Part shown: positions 35,423 through 45,214 of the stretch, piece after piece
Position numbering within the stretch: the first letter of the stretch is position 1
Layout: each line of letters starts with the position of its first letter
NCBI GenBank assembly: GCA_020403045.1
Contig: JADBYK010000072.1
Location: 1-51,573, forward strand
DNA: 51,573 nucleotides
From: Cytophagales bacterium
GTDB taxonomy: Bacteria > Bacteroidota > Bacteroidia > Cytophagales > Cyclobacteriaceae
Direction: 5' to 3'
Position numbers and translations under genes: made by a program
The notes under the pieces: generated by a model
Seen by the model: only the letters and a program-made list of their open reading frames with translations
The model's database searches: none
Told to the model about the DNA's origin: nothing

Positions 35423-36922
35423 TTAATTCGTGAGGCTATTATTCGGAAAAACGATTGTTTTCAAGACTAATAGTCGTTTTATTATTGAGCGGTTACTTTC
35501 GTTTAACATAAAGAAATAGAAAGACAACGAATAAATTAAGATCAGTAAAAAACAGTCGCTAATTAGATTAAATGCTGAATAATAGACAAAAGCTGAACAA
35601 ATCACTGCAAGAAGTAAGATAACGAAATTGAAGCCATAGTGCTTGAAATAGATAAAAATCCTGACCTGAAGTGAAGAAGATAACAAGTATGGCAAGTACC
35701 AAAAATTTGTTAAATAATGACCTGCTAAAGTACCAATGACCACACCGAACACGCCCAACGTCCTAACTAGCAAAAGAGATACTACCAAGTTTATAGTTAG
35801 CTCTAAAACTGACCCAGCTACCCTCTTTCTAAAAAGGTTTTTCGTATTAACCATCAAAGTTGTTGGAATTATTGTATTCAAATAAACGAAATTAGCCAAC
35901 ATAGCGTAAAGTATAACCCTGTCGAGAGGTTCGGTACCCATCCATCTACTATAAAATTCATCGAAAAAAACAATGATCAAGGGTGCAACTAGGATTACCA
36001 ATACAAAACTTATTGCAAGAAGTTCGCTCCACAAAGATGCAACTTTAGAGGGATCACCTTTAGCAACCATTTCACCGGCACCTGCTTGTGCAACGTTAAC
36101 GAATAAAAAAAATACTGAGGTGATCTGCATAAACAGGCTTACATATATTGAATAACGAGCTACATAAGAAACGTCCAAAAAATACGAGATAACCAGATAA
36201 TCTGTTTGGAAGACAATTAAAACTAAAATTTTATCTATAAAAACATATTGGGCAGAGCCTTTAAGAAAAGTATAATCCCTAATTTCAGCAAAAACATTAA
36301 GCCAAGGAAGTCTTCGAGATATAACCAAATTTATAACTTGATAATAGAAAAAATTGATCAATACTGTTGCTACCCCAACCCCTAACAAGCTAAAACCAAG
36401 ATAAACAGCGTATAATGAAACAAGGGATATTAACGGTTGCAGAAAGATATTGATCCAACCTATGTAGTAGCCCTTTTGAGTTGCATTCAATACGAGAGCA
36501 GGAACTCCAAAAAAATAGCTGAACGAGATGTTCAACCCAAAAAGTAGCAGTACAACACCAGCATTTTCAGTCTGTTTAAGGTGAAAAATATCCTGAAAAT
36601 ATAATGAAAGAATCGTAGTAAAAACAATAAGTATTACTCCTAAAAACGCATAGAATCTTTGCGCACCACTTGCATACGAATTAATCTGATCGAACCATTT
36701 TTTGTCAAGTGCTGAGTAGATTGATAAACTAAGGCTAACGCCAATCCCGAATTCAACCAAATTGAAATAGCTAACAATCTGAAGAATTAATTGATAGGTA
36801 CCATACTCAGTCGCGCCAATAAAATGGAGGATTTTAGGTGTAACGTAGAAATAGGTAACAATACCTAATAGCTTTCCTGCATTTGCAATCAGCAGATTAA
36901 AAAGTGCATTCCTCGTTCTCAC
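35423..36922 (-). CDS. wzx: Polysaccharide flippase (Wzx-like)
   Basis: 499 residues with about 12-14 hydrophobic segments. The opening NALFNLLIANAGKLLGIVTYFYVTPKIL and IGATEYGTYQLILQI resemble the PST/MOP exporter family (Wzx, RfbX). It would move undecaprenyl-linked repeat units across the inner membrane. The sequence is AT-rich and the gene shares one base with the preceding glycosyltransferase gene (36922). It lies inside the segment bounded by the rfbH remnant and intact rfbH. Confidence 0.87.
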   Translation of the reverse strand: MRTRNALFNLLIANAGKLLGIVTYFYVTPKILHFIGATEYGTYQLILQIVSYFNLVEFGIGVSLSLSIYSALDKKWFDQINSYASGAQRFYAFLGVILIVFTTILSLYFQDIFHLKQTENAGVVLLLFGLNISFSYFFGVPALVLNATQKGYYIGWINIFLQPLISLVSLYAVYLGFSLLGVGVATVLINFFYYQVINLVISRRLPWLNVFAEIRDYTFLKGSAQYVFIDKILVLIVFQTDYLVISYFLDVSYVARYSIYVSLFMQITSVFFLFVNVAQAGAGEMVAKGDPSKVASLWSELLAISFVLVILVAPLIIVFFDEFYSRWMGTEPLDRVILYAMLANFVYLNTIIPTTLMVNTKNLFRKRVAGSVLELTINLVVSLLLVRTLGVFGVVIGTLAGHYLTNFWYLPYLLSSSLQVRIFIYFKHYGFNFVILLLAVICSAFVYYSAFNLISDCFLLILIYSLSFYFFMLNESNRSIIKRLLVLKTIVFPNNSLTN

Positions 36923-37914
36923 TATACCCTATTAAAACGATCTGAATGAACCCTATAGACCTTTCTCGTCAAATAGTAATTCGCAACCAACTTAAAAAGG
37001 TGGGAATTCCGCACTATTAGACTCAAAAAAATATAATCCAAATATTCGTTCAAAGTGGCAAAAGGCTTACGCAAGGAAAATATCAAATGAAAAATATATC
37101 GCAGCTGACTATGACTTGTGAAACCCCTTGAAAAAAGCAAAAGATTTAAGAACAAGGCTTTTGGTGGTAATGAACTCTCCGCCAATTTTGCTGCCAACCT
37201 TTTGAAATTTTTTTGAGAAATCTGCATGGGCAAGTGCAATAAATTCAATAAACCTAAACTTAGGGGTATCATTGACCAAGTGTCTTCTATGTCCGGAGTC
37301 TTCCATTTTACCAACTCATGCTCCGAAAAATACACCTTGCCGTCTTTACCTAAATTGCAAAAAAGTAACGCCAAATGAGGTGCAACTGTTATCGTATACA
37401 TGACCGCAAATCGCAGCGATTTAGATAAAAGCGAAACATTATAAACGCCACTCGAAAAAAACAAAAGGTTCTGAAATGAATCAACTTTACACACCAGCTC
37501 ATCCATACCTGTAGTCTCAAATGATCTGTTCCGACTCAATGTCCATTCATGCGTTGAAAAATTTATAAAGGTATAATCATCTTTGTCGATTAATGTGTCT
37601 TTAATTAATCCAACTGAATGTTCAGTAGGCAAATCGTCATCGCTCAACAGCCACATCCATTTAGTTTCGCAAAACTCAATGCACTTGATAAAGTTGCCAG
37701 CTAATCCCACATTCACTTTGTTACGTACCACTCGGAGTATGTTTGGATGTGTTTCTAACTCAACCTTAAGAGTCTGTTCTACTGGTATGTCAGAGGAGTT
37801 GTCGATTACAAGAATTACAACTCTTTCTAAATTTTGTCGTAAAACTGAAGACAAATTCGCTTGCAATTGAGTATTGCGATTAAACGTGGGGATTGCAATG
37901 GTTAAATCTTTCAA
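36922..37914 (-). CDS. Glycosyltransferase family 2
   Basis: 330 residues: MKDLTIAIPTFNRNTQLQANLSSVL, VILVIDNSSDIPVEQ, RNKVNVGLAGNFIKC and metal-site LLSDDDLPTEHS are all classic GT2. The C-terminal 130 residues are lysine/phenylalanine-rich and have no recognisable domain. First gene downstream of the 292-base gap after rfbH. Confidence 0.85.
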   Translation of the reverse strand: MKDLTIAIPTFNRNTQLQANLSSVLRQNLERVVILVIDNSSDIPVEQTLKVELETHPNILRVVRNKVNVGLAGNFIKCIEFCETKWMWLLSDDDLPTEHSVGLIKDTLIDKDDYTFINFSTHEWTLSRNRSFETTGMDELVCKVDSFQNLLFFSSGVYNVSLLSKSLRFAVMYTITVAPHLALLFCNLGKDGKVYFSEHELVKWKTPDIEDTWSMIPLSLGLLNLLHLPMQISQKNFKRLAAKLAESSLPPKALFLNLLLFSRGFTSHSQLRYIFHLIFSLRKPFATLNEYLDYIFLSLIVRNSHLFKLVANYYLTRKVYRVHSDRFNRV

Positions 37915-38206
37915 AATACTTTTAATTGCCGAGGGGCAATTTGCTACTTTAAACGTATTATGTCATCTACATTGTTACAAGCAAGAATGACTCTGGTAAC
38001 AATTTCATTCGTCAATCAAATGACCGATCACTTAAGTGATAGAATTTAATAAATACCAACTATCTCCTCGTGCAGTCAGTTTTTTAGTTTTGAAACAACA
38101 AGGAATATCTTCACTTCACTGACGATTGGAATTAAAAAAAATAATGTTAAAGCCAATTATTTTGCCTATATACAAACAATTACTTGCCGAAAAAAAATAA
38201 ACTTAC
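37915..38206. other. Gene-free gap between rfbH and a GT2 gene
   Basis: A 292-base AT-rich interval, the longest gap in the central part of the locus outside the REPtron. I see no gene and no clear TAnnTTTG motif. A promoter for the downstream genes could be here. It adjoins the end of rfbH, the side where cassette exchange is suspected. Confidence 0.3.
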
Positions 38207-39511
38207 TCAACGGGTATAATTCATGACAACATCACTAATGTACTCATAATGTGAATTATTAAGGCCTGGCCACACTCCCAACCAAAATGATCTATTCATA
38301 ATCGTATCTGTGTTAATGAGGTCGCCTACTACCCTGTGATTGATATTTTTATATGCGGGTTGGCGCAATAAGTTACCCGCAAAAAGTAAACGCGTGCCAA
38401 TTTTGTTTGCCTCCAGGTGTTTTACTAAATGATTTCGGTCGATCGGGCTGCTATCGCGTAAAGTTATCAAAAACCCAAACCAACTTGGGTCGCTGTGAGG
38501 CGTAGCTTCTGGTAAAATAAAATGCTCTTCAAAAGGTTTCAACATTTGATAGAGCAGCCGGTGGTTTTCGCGCCTGCGCTGCACAAAATGGTCTGCCTTT
38601 TTTAACTGACTGAGACCAATGGCAGCCTGCATGTCTGTCACTTTCAAATTAAACCCTATATGCGAGTAGGTATACTTGTGATCGTATCCAAAAGGCAAGT
38701 CACCCAATTGCCAGGCGTGCCGTTTCAGGCAGGTATTATCTTTACCCGGCTCGCAATAACAATCGCGGCCCCAGTCGCGGAAGCTCTCCACTATTTTTTT
38801 CAGTGCAAAAGAATTGATCAGCACGGCACCCCCCTCGCCCATGGTAATGTGGTGGGCCGGATAAAAAGACACAGTTGCTAACTCGCCAAAGGTGCCGGTT
38901 TTCTTGCCACGGTACGTGGCGCCCAGGCTATCACAGTCATCTTCTATCAACCACAGATTGTGTTGCTTTGCAAATGCCGTTACCACATCCAGGTTAAACG
39001 GATTGCCCAGTGTATGCGCAAGCATGATCGCCTTTGTTTTGGGACTTAGCGCGCGTTCCAATTGGGTAACATCAATATTGTAAGTTGGAATTTCTACATC
39101 CACAAAAACCGGCACACACCCAAATTGAATCATCGGGTTGACCGTAGTTGGGAAACCCGCTGCAACGGTAATTACTTCATCACCGGGTTTAATGGCACGC
39201 TCGTCAAGTTTGGGTGAAGTGAGCGCATAAAAGGCAACCAGGTTGGCCGAAGAACCACTGTTCACCAATGCCGAAAACCGTGCTCCAAAATAAGCGGCAA
39301 ACTCTTTTTCAAACTGAGGCCCAAAACGCCCCGTGGTGAGCCAGCCATCCAACACCGCATCTACACCCATTAACAAATCATCGGCATCGAGTACTTTACC
39401 AGTCACAGGTATGTAGTCGTGCCCCGGCTTTATAGTCTTATCGGTTGTTTGTTGCGCCTTTGCTCTCAGCAATGCGAGCAGTTCAGTATCAAAGTTTTTA
39501 TAGGTTATCAT
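38207..39511 (-). CDS. rfbH: CDP-4-keto-6-deoxy-glucose 3-dehydrase (E1)
   Basis: 434 residues of the DegT aminotransferase fold adapted for dehydration. The Schiff-base lysine is replaced by His in [14 protein letters not shown], as in all E1 enzymes. The iron-sulfur pattern C-X57-C-X-C-X7-C is complete: Cys in [10 protein letters not shown], then [17 protein letters not shown] exactly 57 residues later. It removes the 3-hydroxyl of CDP-4-keto-6-deoxyglucose using PMP and a reductase partner. The reductase gene (ddhD type) is absent from this window. A C-terminal remnant of a related gene lies at 35201-35419. Confidence 0.93.
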   Translation of the reverse strand: MITYKNFDTELLALLRAKAQQTTDKTIKPGHDYIPVTGKVLDADDLLMGVDAVLDGWLTTGRFGPQFEKEFAAYFGARFSALVNSGSSANLVAFYALTSPKLDERAIKPGDEVITVAAGFPTTVNPMIQFGCVPVFVDVEIPTYNIDVTQLERALSPKTKAIMLAHTLGNPFNLDVVTAFAKQHNLWLIEDDCDSLGATYRGKKTGTFGELATVSFYPAHHITMGEGGAVLINSFALKKIVESFRDWGRDCYCEPGKDNTCLKRHAWQLGDLPFGYDHKYTYSHIGFNLKVTDMQAAIGLSQLKKADHFVQRRRENHRLLYQMLKPFEEHFILPEATPHSDPSWFGFLITLRDSSPIDRNHLVKHLEANKIGTRLLFAGNLLRQPAYKNINHRVVGDLINTDTIMNRSFWLGVWPGLNNSHYEYISDVVMNYTR

Positions 39512-39535
39512 CCTGTATAATTGAAAAATTAGATT

Positions 39536-40426
39536 CTATATCCAAAAGAACCCTTTGGCCGCATAGGCAGATGCGAATGCATCAACATTAACATACGTTA
39601 AAAGAGGATCAAAGTCATAAAGTCTTTTGTTTACCAGACCACCCCTTAAAGGCCGAACTGCGCTCTGGCTTCCGCCCCCAGACTTCTGTGGTCGGATGTA
39701 AACTTGATGCCCAGGGACATAGGCTAGCACTTTTTGAGCAAGTTGAAATCTATTGTAATAGTCGGTTCCTGCAACATGAAAGATGGTTGCGCTTTTGCTA
39801 CCAAGTACTAACTCAATTGACCTCGCAATGTCAAATGAGTATACAGGTGTGGCAAACTGGTCTTGTGGGATATCCAAATCTATTCTTTGACCAGCCTTTG
39901 CTTGTTTAATGAGTCTAACTACAAAATTTTTTCCTCTACTCTCTTCACCATACACATTCGTGACCCTAAAAATCGCAAAATTTGAAAGCTCACGTTGAAT
40001 AATTTCCTCCGCTTTAAGTTTATGCCTTCCATAAACATTGATTGGGTTCACGTTATCTGTTTCGTAGTAAGGGCCCTTTAATCCATCAAAAACATAGTCT
40101 GTAGAAATATATAATAATTTGGCACTAGTATTTTTTATTTTATCTACTATCAACTGGGTTAATGAGACTGTGTTTTTAAAGCTAAAGTCAACTTCTTTTT
40201 CGCAAAGGTTTACATCTGTCAATGCGGCTGTCAAAATTATCGCGTCCCATTTTTGATCTAAAAGAGCCAAGCTTGAAGGATTGCCGAGGGGATCGAATAC
40301 CAGAAAACGATGATCGCTTTTAAAAGATCTGAAAGTTCCTGTAACAATGTGCTGCGTGCTTTTGGAAAAATAATCAAAGCATGCACCGCCCACGAGACCA
40401 GAAGCTCCAATTATCAAAATATTCAT
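39536..40426 (-). CDS. RmlD-like NDP-sugar reductase (SDR family)
   Basis: 296 residues: NILIIGASGLVGGACFDYFSK (NAD(P)-binding), DAIILTAALTDVNLCEK, LLYISTDYVFDGLKGPYYETD and VYGRHKLKAEE (Tyr-x3-Lys), like dTDP-4-dehydrorhamnose reductase. With CDP-sugar genes on both sides it more likely reduces a 4-keto CDP-deoxysugar, as AscF-type reductases do. Stop/start overlap of 4 bp with the epimerase gene. Substrate inferred from context. Confidence 0.85.
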   Translation of the reverse strand: MNILIIGASGLVGGACFDYFSKSTQHIVTGTFRSFKSDHRFLVFDPLGNPSSLALLDQKWDAIILTAALTDVNLCEKEVDFSFKNTVSLTQLIVDKIKNTSAKLLYISTDYVFDGLKGPYYETDNVNPINVYGRHKLKAEEIIQRELSNFAIFRVTNVYGEESRGKNFVVRLIKQAKAGQRIDLDIPQDQFATPVYSFDIARSIELVLGSKSATIFHVAGTDYYNRFQLAQKVLAYVPGHQVYIRPQKSGGGSQSAVRPLRGGLVNKRLYDFDPLLTYVNVDAFASAYAAKGFFWI

Positions 40427-40956
40427 AAAAATGGTGATCTGAATTCGGAAAGCGCTGGAAAAGACTGATCTCTCAAGGAAAGTGTAGGAATGTCAACCGG
40501 CCAATTAAAACCAAAAGAATTCCAAAATATACCGGCATCTGATGATTGATTATAAACCGTTGTCACGTTGTAGACTACCGTTGCAGAATCAGATAAAGTC
40601 AAAAATCCATGCGCACACCCTTTCGGAATAAAAACAGACGAACCAAAGGCCTGTAACCGAAGCGAAACAAATTGCTTAAATGTTGGCGATTCTGTCCTCA
40701 AGTCAAGGACAACATCTTCTACCTCACCATCTGTAACATAAACTAATTTTTCATGGTCAAAAGGCGGTAATTGAAAATGCATGCCCCGAACCACGTTTTT
40801 GACAGACTTTGAATAGTAGCTTTCTTTGAATGGTTTATCTAGTCCTTGCGATGCAAAATCCTGTTGATGAAATGTTTTTACAAAGACGCCACGATTGTCT
40901 ACCGCTTTAAAATTGTCCACTAGAAATACGCCCGGCAATTTTGTTTCTTTAAACAT
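40423..40956 (-). CDS. RmlC-like NDP-sugar epimerase (cupin)
   Basis: 177 residues. KESYYSKSVKNVVRGMHFQLPP contains the catalytic His, KLVYVTDGEVEDVVLDLR is the core cupin strand pair and FIPKGCAHGFLTL plus VYNVTTVYN carry further active-site residues. Related to dTDP-4-dehydrorhamnose 3,5-epimerase. Between rfbG and the reductase gene it may act as a 5-epimerase on a CDP-4-keto sugar, as AscE does in ascarylose synthesis. This is inference from neighbours. Confidence 0.85.
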   Translation of the reverse strand: MFKETKLPGVFLVDNFKAVDNRGVFVKTFHQQDFASQGLDKPFKESYYSKSVKNVVRGMHFQLPPFDHEKLVYVTDGEVEDVVLDLRTESPTFKQFVSLRLQAFGSSVFIPKGCAHGFLTLSDSATVVYNVTTVYNQSSDAGIFWNSFGFNWPVDIPTLSLRDQSFPALSEFRSPFL

Positions 40957-40958
40957 TT

Positions 40959-42032
40959 CTAACTGGAGAATTCCTTGATTTGATTGCTAATAACATGCAA
41001 CGCGTTTTCGGTGTCTTTAAAGATAGCTGAATACCATTGAATCGTACGTTCTATCGCACGAGTGGCATTCCAATTTGGAGCCCACCCGAGCTCCTCAACC
41101 GTTTTACTAATGTCTAACTTGAGTAGAGTAGCTTCATGTACTTGGTTTTCTAATGCAGGCTTAGCATATGTTCCACTTCCCCAAAAGCGTATGGCCAACT
41201 TTACTAGTGTCTCCACGTTTAATACATCCTGTTGAGACGGCCCAAAATTCCAGGCCCCTGAAAATGCAATCGGATCTTGTTGCATTTTTAAACCCAATTG
41301 GAGGTAGCCACCCAGTGGATCGAGCACATGTTGCCACGGTCTGATAGCAGCGGGATTTCTTACTATTACGTCTTCGCCTTTTTGCAAAGCCCGCACAATG
41401 TCAGGTATAATGCGATCTTTCGCCCAATCGCCACCACCAATCACATTCCCAGCGCGAGCACTGGCGATACTTTTTTTGTGGTGCTGGTAAGAGGCAGGAT
41501 TAAAGAATGAATTTCTGTAACTAGCGATCACTAATTCTGCACCAGCTTTACTGGCACTGTAGGGGTCATAACCACCCAATCTATCAGATTCTCGATAAGG
41601 ATAGTGCCACTCTTTGTTTTCGTACACTTTGTCGGTGGTAATAAGTACTACGGCACAAGGTTTTTCCAATTTTCTCGCTGCCTCCAGCAAGTAGGTTGTA
41701 CCTAATACGTTTACTTCCCATGTTTCCAGAGGAATTTCATAAGAAAGCCTAACAAGTGGCTGGGCCGCCAAATGAAATATAAAATCGGGTTGGAACGTAA
41801 GTAACTCACTTTCAAATCTCTCTTTATCTCTGATATCTGCGATGACTGAATGGCAAAGTAAATCGCCCTGAATTCCAGTATAAAGCGCATTTTCGTCATT
41901 TGGTGCTAGTGCGTATCCCTTCACCAAAGCACCTAATTCTTGCAACCATGCCAACATCCATGAACCTTTAAAGCCCGTGTGGCCTGTTAGGAATACTTTC
42001 TTATTGCGGTAGGCTGAAAAGTCCAAAGTCAA
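40959..42032 (-). CDS. rfbG: CDP-glucose 4,6-dehydratase
   Basis: 357 residues: KKVFLTGHTGFKGSWMLAWL is the diagnostic RfbG N-terminus; LAAQPLVRLSYEIPLETWEVN, VLITTDKVYENKEW and YRESDRLGGYDPYSASKAGAEL (Tyr-x3-Lys) follow. It converts CDP-D-glucose to CDP-4-keto-6-deoxy-D-glucose, second step of the dideoxyhexose route. It lies 11 bases after rfbF. Confidence 0.94.
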   Translation of the reverse strand: MTLDFSAYRNKKVFLTGHTGFKGSWMLAWLQELGALVKGYALAPNDENALYTGIQGDLLCHSVIADIRDKERFESELLTFQPDFIFHLAAQPLVRLSYEIPLETWEVNVLGTTYLLEAARKLEKPCAVVLITTDKVYENKEWHYPYRESDRLGGYDPYSASKAGAELVIASYRNSFFNPASYQHHKKSIASARAGNVIGGGDWAKDRIIPDIVRALQKGEDVIVRNPAAIRPWQHVLDPLGGYLQLGLKMQQDPIAFSGAWNFGPSQQDVLNVETLVKLAIRFWGSGTYAKPALENQVHEATLLKLDISKTVEELGWAPNWNATRAIERTIQWYSAIFKDTENALHVISNQIKEFSS

Positions 42033-42043
42033 TTAGAATTATT

Positions 42044-42814
42044 TTACCAAGTTTTCCATTTGGCATGACCAGAAATCCAATCATTTTCAAGTTCCATTTT
42101 GTCGCGCAGCGTGTCCATCGGTTTCCAGAAACCGTGGTGTTTAAAAGCGGCCATTTGTCCATCTGCCGCCAACTGCTCAAGTGGTTCACGCTCCCAGGTG
42201 GTGGCATCCGCTTCTATGTAGTTCAATACCTCCGGCTGGCACACAAAAAACCCTCCATTGATCCAACTTCCGTCACCCTTAGGCTTTTCCAAAAAGGAGA
42301 TTACTTGATTTCCCGAATCCAAGTTGAGGGCACCAAACCTACCAAAAGGCTGAACGGCCGTAACTGTGCATAATCTTCCTGTTGTTTTGTGATGTTCTAC
42401 AAGCTGATCAATTGCCACATTTCCGACCCCGTCTCCATAGGTTAACAAAAAAGGAGAATTACCGATATGGGAGGCAACGCGTTTTATCCTTCCACCCGTC
42501 ATGGTATTCATGCCTGTATCCACTAATGTTATTTTCCACGGTTCGGCTTGCGTATCATGAACACTCAACGCATTCGTTTTCAAATCTATAGTGACGTCTG
42601 ATTGATGTAAAAAGTAATTGGCGAAATATTCTTTTATGAGATAGCCTTTGTAGCCCAAGCAAATTATAAAGTCATGGAAGCCGAAAGAAGAATATATTTT
42701 CATCACGTGCCATAAGATAGGCATCCCACCAATTTCAACCATCGGCTTTGGGCGAAGAGAGGTCTCTTCACTTAAGCGAGTTCCTAGTCCACCTGCTAAT
42801 AGAACAACTTTCAT
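42044..42814 (-). CDS. rfbF: Glucose-1-phosphate cytidylyltransferase
   Basis: 256 residues. MKVVLLAGGLGTRLSEETSLRPKPMVEIGG is the standard nucleotidyl-transfer signature; LTYGDGVGNVAI and EKPKGDGSWINGGFFV are typical of RfbF. It makes CDP-glucose from CTP and glucose-1-phosphate, committing to CDP-deoxysugars. First biosynthetic gene after the export pair, 20 bases from wzc. Confidence 0.95.
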   Translation of the reverse strand: MKVVLLAGGLGTRLSEETSLRPKPMVEIGGMPILWHVMKIYSSFGFHDFIICLGYKGYLIKEYFANYFLHQSDVTIDLKTNALSVHDTQAEPWKITLVDTGMNTMTGGRIKRVASHIGNSPFLLTYGDGVGNVAIDQLVEHHKTTGRLCTVTAVQPFGRFGALNLDSGNQVISFLEKPKGDGSWINGGFFVCQPEVLNYIEADATTWEREPLEQLAADGQMAAFKHHGFWKPMDTLRDKMELENDWISGHAKWKTW

Positions 42815-42834
42815 TTACTGGAAATTATTAGCCA

Positions 42835-45213
42835 TTATTCAGAATAATACCCGTAGCCATTCTTCCCTTTCTTTCCATACCCATAGGAATACCCGTAACT
42901 ATACCCATATCCATACCCATACCCATACCCAGGTCCGTAGCGGTAAACATCGTTAAAAACAATACTAATATTTTTAAGTTTTCCGGTGGCATAGTAGTCC
43001 TGTGCAGTTTTCAATAATTCTTTCGGGGTATAATTTTGCCGAACAAGAAATATCGTATGATCTGCGTACTCGGTCAATGGAAAGGCATCTGTAATGATAG
43101 CCAAAGGCGGTGTATCTATCACTACGTAGTCGTATTGCTGGCGTGCCGCTGCCATAAATTCAGCCATTCGCTTGCCGAGTAATAATTCTGATGGGTTAGG
43201 CGGAACCGGACCCCCGCTTACCAAATCGAGGTTTTTGAATTTCGTTTTTTGAATGATCGTTTCGAAATCGGCAATTCCGGCCAAATAACTGCTGAGCCCC
43301 ACATCGTTGGAGGCGTTAAAGTCTTTAAACAGTTTTGGCTTGCGCATGTCGGCCCCCACAATCAGGGTGCGTTTTTCTGATAGTGAAAAAACCGAGGCCA
43401 GATTAATAGACGTAAACGTCTTACCTTCTCCACTGATTGAACTGGTAATCAAAAACACCGCCTTTTCCTGCTTACCAAGAAAATAATTTAAATTAGATCG
43501 GAGGGCACGAAAGGACTCCGCAATGACTGACTTAGGTGAGTTGAGTACTTCAAGGTTGACATCCGTCCGCTTGTGACCAATGCCACCAATGAAAGGAATA
43601 GTGGTAAATTTTTCGATATCATCTTTCGATTGCACGCGAGTGTTTAAGTATTCAATCAAAATAAATATCAGCAATGGAATGGCCAATCCAACGATCGCAG
43701 CGATCATCAAGTTTTGGCTTACTTTCGGGACGATTGCATCACCCGCAACCATTGGCGGATTGACAGTGACCAGATCGGATACATTGGCGGCTTTGCTGAT
43801 TTCCGCCTCTGCTTTCTTCTGCATGAGATAAACGTACAAATTTTCAAGCAACGAATAGTTGCGTTGAATGGAAATGTATTGGCGCTGCGCCAGAGGCAAA
43901 TAGCCAATCTGCTTCTCTACCTCAGCTATTTGCTTATTAATGAAATCAAGTTTGATCTTATCGGTCGAGCGTAAACTCTCCACCGATTCAAGTACATCTC
44001 GTTTTAATTCGGTGAGCCTGTTCATGCGGCTGGTTACCAACGGATTGATTGATTTCTCCTTGTCGAGGTATAATTTAATCTCGAGTTGAAGGTTTATTAC
44101 ATTGTTAATGAGACCACTTAAAATTGGATCATTGACGCCAATCGCACTCGGCAAAATAATCTGATCAAGGTTTTTACTCTCAGCGATGTATTTCTTTAAA
44201 TAAGAAAAATAGTTTGCCTTAATCAGTAGTTCTGTTTTCTGAACTTCCAGCCCTTCCACTTTGCCATACATACGCTGGCCATCAACCCCAAGGTCTCCCG
44301 CGGTACGATTGGTCTTTTTAAAAGCTTCCAGCTGCCGCTCAAATAGTTTTAAAGAATCTGAGATACTTAACAATTGCCCTTTGATAAATGTCACGGTGCG
44401 ATCGGCTGTTTGGTTTTTCTTTTCCAGATCATACGATTGATAGTTGCGAACAAGGCTGTTGATAAAGTCGATTTCCTTCTCGGGGTTGGAGCCAACCAGA
44501 TTGATATTCATTACACCAGCACCTTTTTCAGCCCATTTTACATTTAGTTTTCCTACGTATTCAGCAGCTACTTGCAACGGAGTTCGCAATACCATCAAGT
44601 AGGTGACATTGAGGTTTTCTTTCAAGGAACTTTCAGGGATTCTCGAAACAAGCAATTCTCGTTTATCAAATGTAAACGGACGCTCGAAATTGAAAACAAC
44701 CGCGTCCTTTTTATCCTCCGAATCTGCTCTCCTGATAGAAAATTGCTGGTCATTTAAAATCAAAAAATAATACCTGCTGCCGGCTTTTGGCAATGTCTTG
44801 ATTGCCGTCACTTTCACCGGTATCCCATTATAAATTTCAGTAGTGATAACTCGCCCCTCTAAAAAGAAAGAAGTCGTAAACTGCAGCTCTTCCGCAGCAC
44901 GCGCCACCAGCGGGTAAGAACGCAAAATGTAAGGCTCGTTAAGGTAGTTACGGTATTGGTCGATTAACGTGTTTTTGTAAAGCAACTCCGCTCCACCGTT
45001 TGTTTCCTCTTTTTCTTTGACAATGATAGACGCAGACACAGGATAGATTTTCTGAGTGTATCTGTTTTTGTAGTAGGCAATTGACAAACAGATAAGCAGC
45101 GATAGCACCACTAAATGCCATTTCGTGACAGCATGGTACACAATCCTTTTTACGTCAATTGCATTGGCAGATGACTGTAGCAATTGTTTTGAGTCGGGCG
45201 TTGAAACGTTCAC
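42835..45213 (-). CDS. wzc: Polysaccharide co-polymerase with tyrosine autokinase domain (Wzc-like)
   Basis: 792 residues from a GTG at 45213, one base after the stop of the Wza-like gene; a TTG at 45237 is an alternative. Two membrane segments (about residues 30-50 and 500-520) bracket a long periplasmic coiled-coil part. The cytosolic BY-kinase domain has Walker A TSSISGEGKTFTSI, Walker A' LIVGADMRKPKLF and Walker B YVVIDTPPLAIITDA. A tyrosine-rich tail of GYGYGY repeats at the C-terminus is the autophosphorylation cluster. It sets chain length and drives assembly with Wza. A hexanucleotide repeat encodes the tail. Confidence 0.93.
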   Translation of the reverse strand: MNVSTPDSKQLLQSSANAIDVKRIVYHAVTKWHLVVLSLLICLSIAYYKNRYTQKIYPVSASIIVKEKEETNGGAELLYKNTLIDQYRNYLNEPYILRSYPLVARAAEELQFTTSFFLEGRVITTEIYNGIPVKVTAIKTLPKAGSRYYFLILNDQQFSIRRADSEDKKDAVVFNFERPFTFDKRELLVSRIPESSLKENLNVTYLMVLRTPLQVAAEYVGKLNVKWAEKGAGVMNINLVGSNPEKEIDFINSLVRNYQSYDLEKKNQTADRTVTFIKGQLLSISDSLKLFERQLEAFKKTNRTAGDLGVDGQRMYGKVEGLEVQKTELLIKANYFSYLKKYIAESKNLDQIILPSAIGVNDPILSGLINNVINLQLEIKLYLDKEKSINPLVTSRMNRLTELKRDVLESVESLRSTDKIKLDFINKQIAEVEKQIGYLPLAQRQYISIQRNYSLLENLYVYLMQKKAEAEISKAANVSDLVTVNPPMVAGDAIVPKVSQNLMIAAIVGLAIPLLIFILIEYLNTRVQSKDDIEKFTTIPFIGGIGHKRTDVNLEVLNSPKSVIAESFRALRSNLNYFLGKQEKAVFLITSSISGEGKTFTSINLASVFSLSEKRTLIVGADMRKPKLFKDFNASNDVGLSSYLAGIADFETIIQKTKFKNLDLVSGGPVPPNPSELLLGKRMAEFMAAARQQYDYVVIDTPPLAIITDAFPLTEYADHTIFLVRQNYTPKELLKTAQDYYATGKLKNISIVFNDVYRYGPGYGYGYGYGYSYGYSYGYGKKGKNGYGYYSE
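42892..42935. repeat. Hexanucleotide repeats encoding the Wzc tyrosine tail
   Basis: Imperfect tandem copies of a six-base unit (CCCATA) code for alternating Gly-Tyr on the minus strand. Changes in copy number would stay in frame and alter the number of phosphorylatable tyrosines. Confidence 0.6.
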
Positions 45214-45214
45214 G

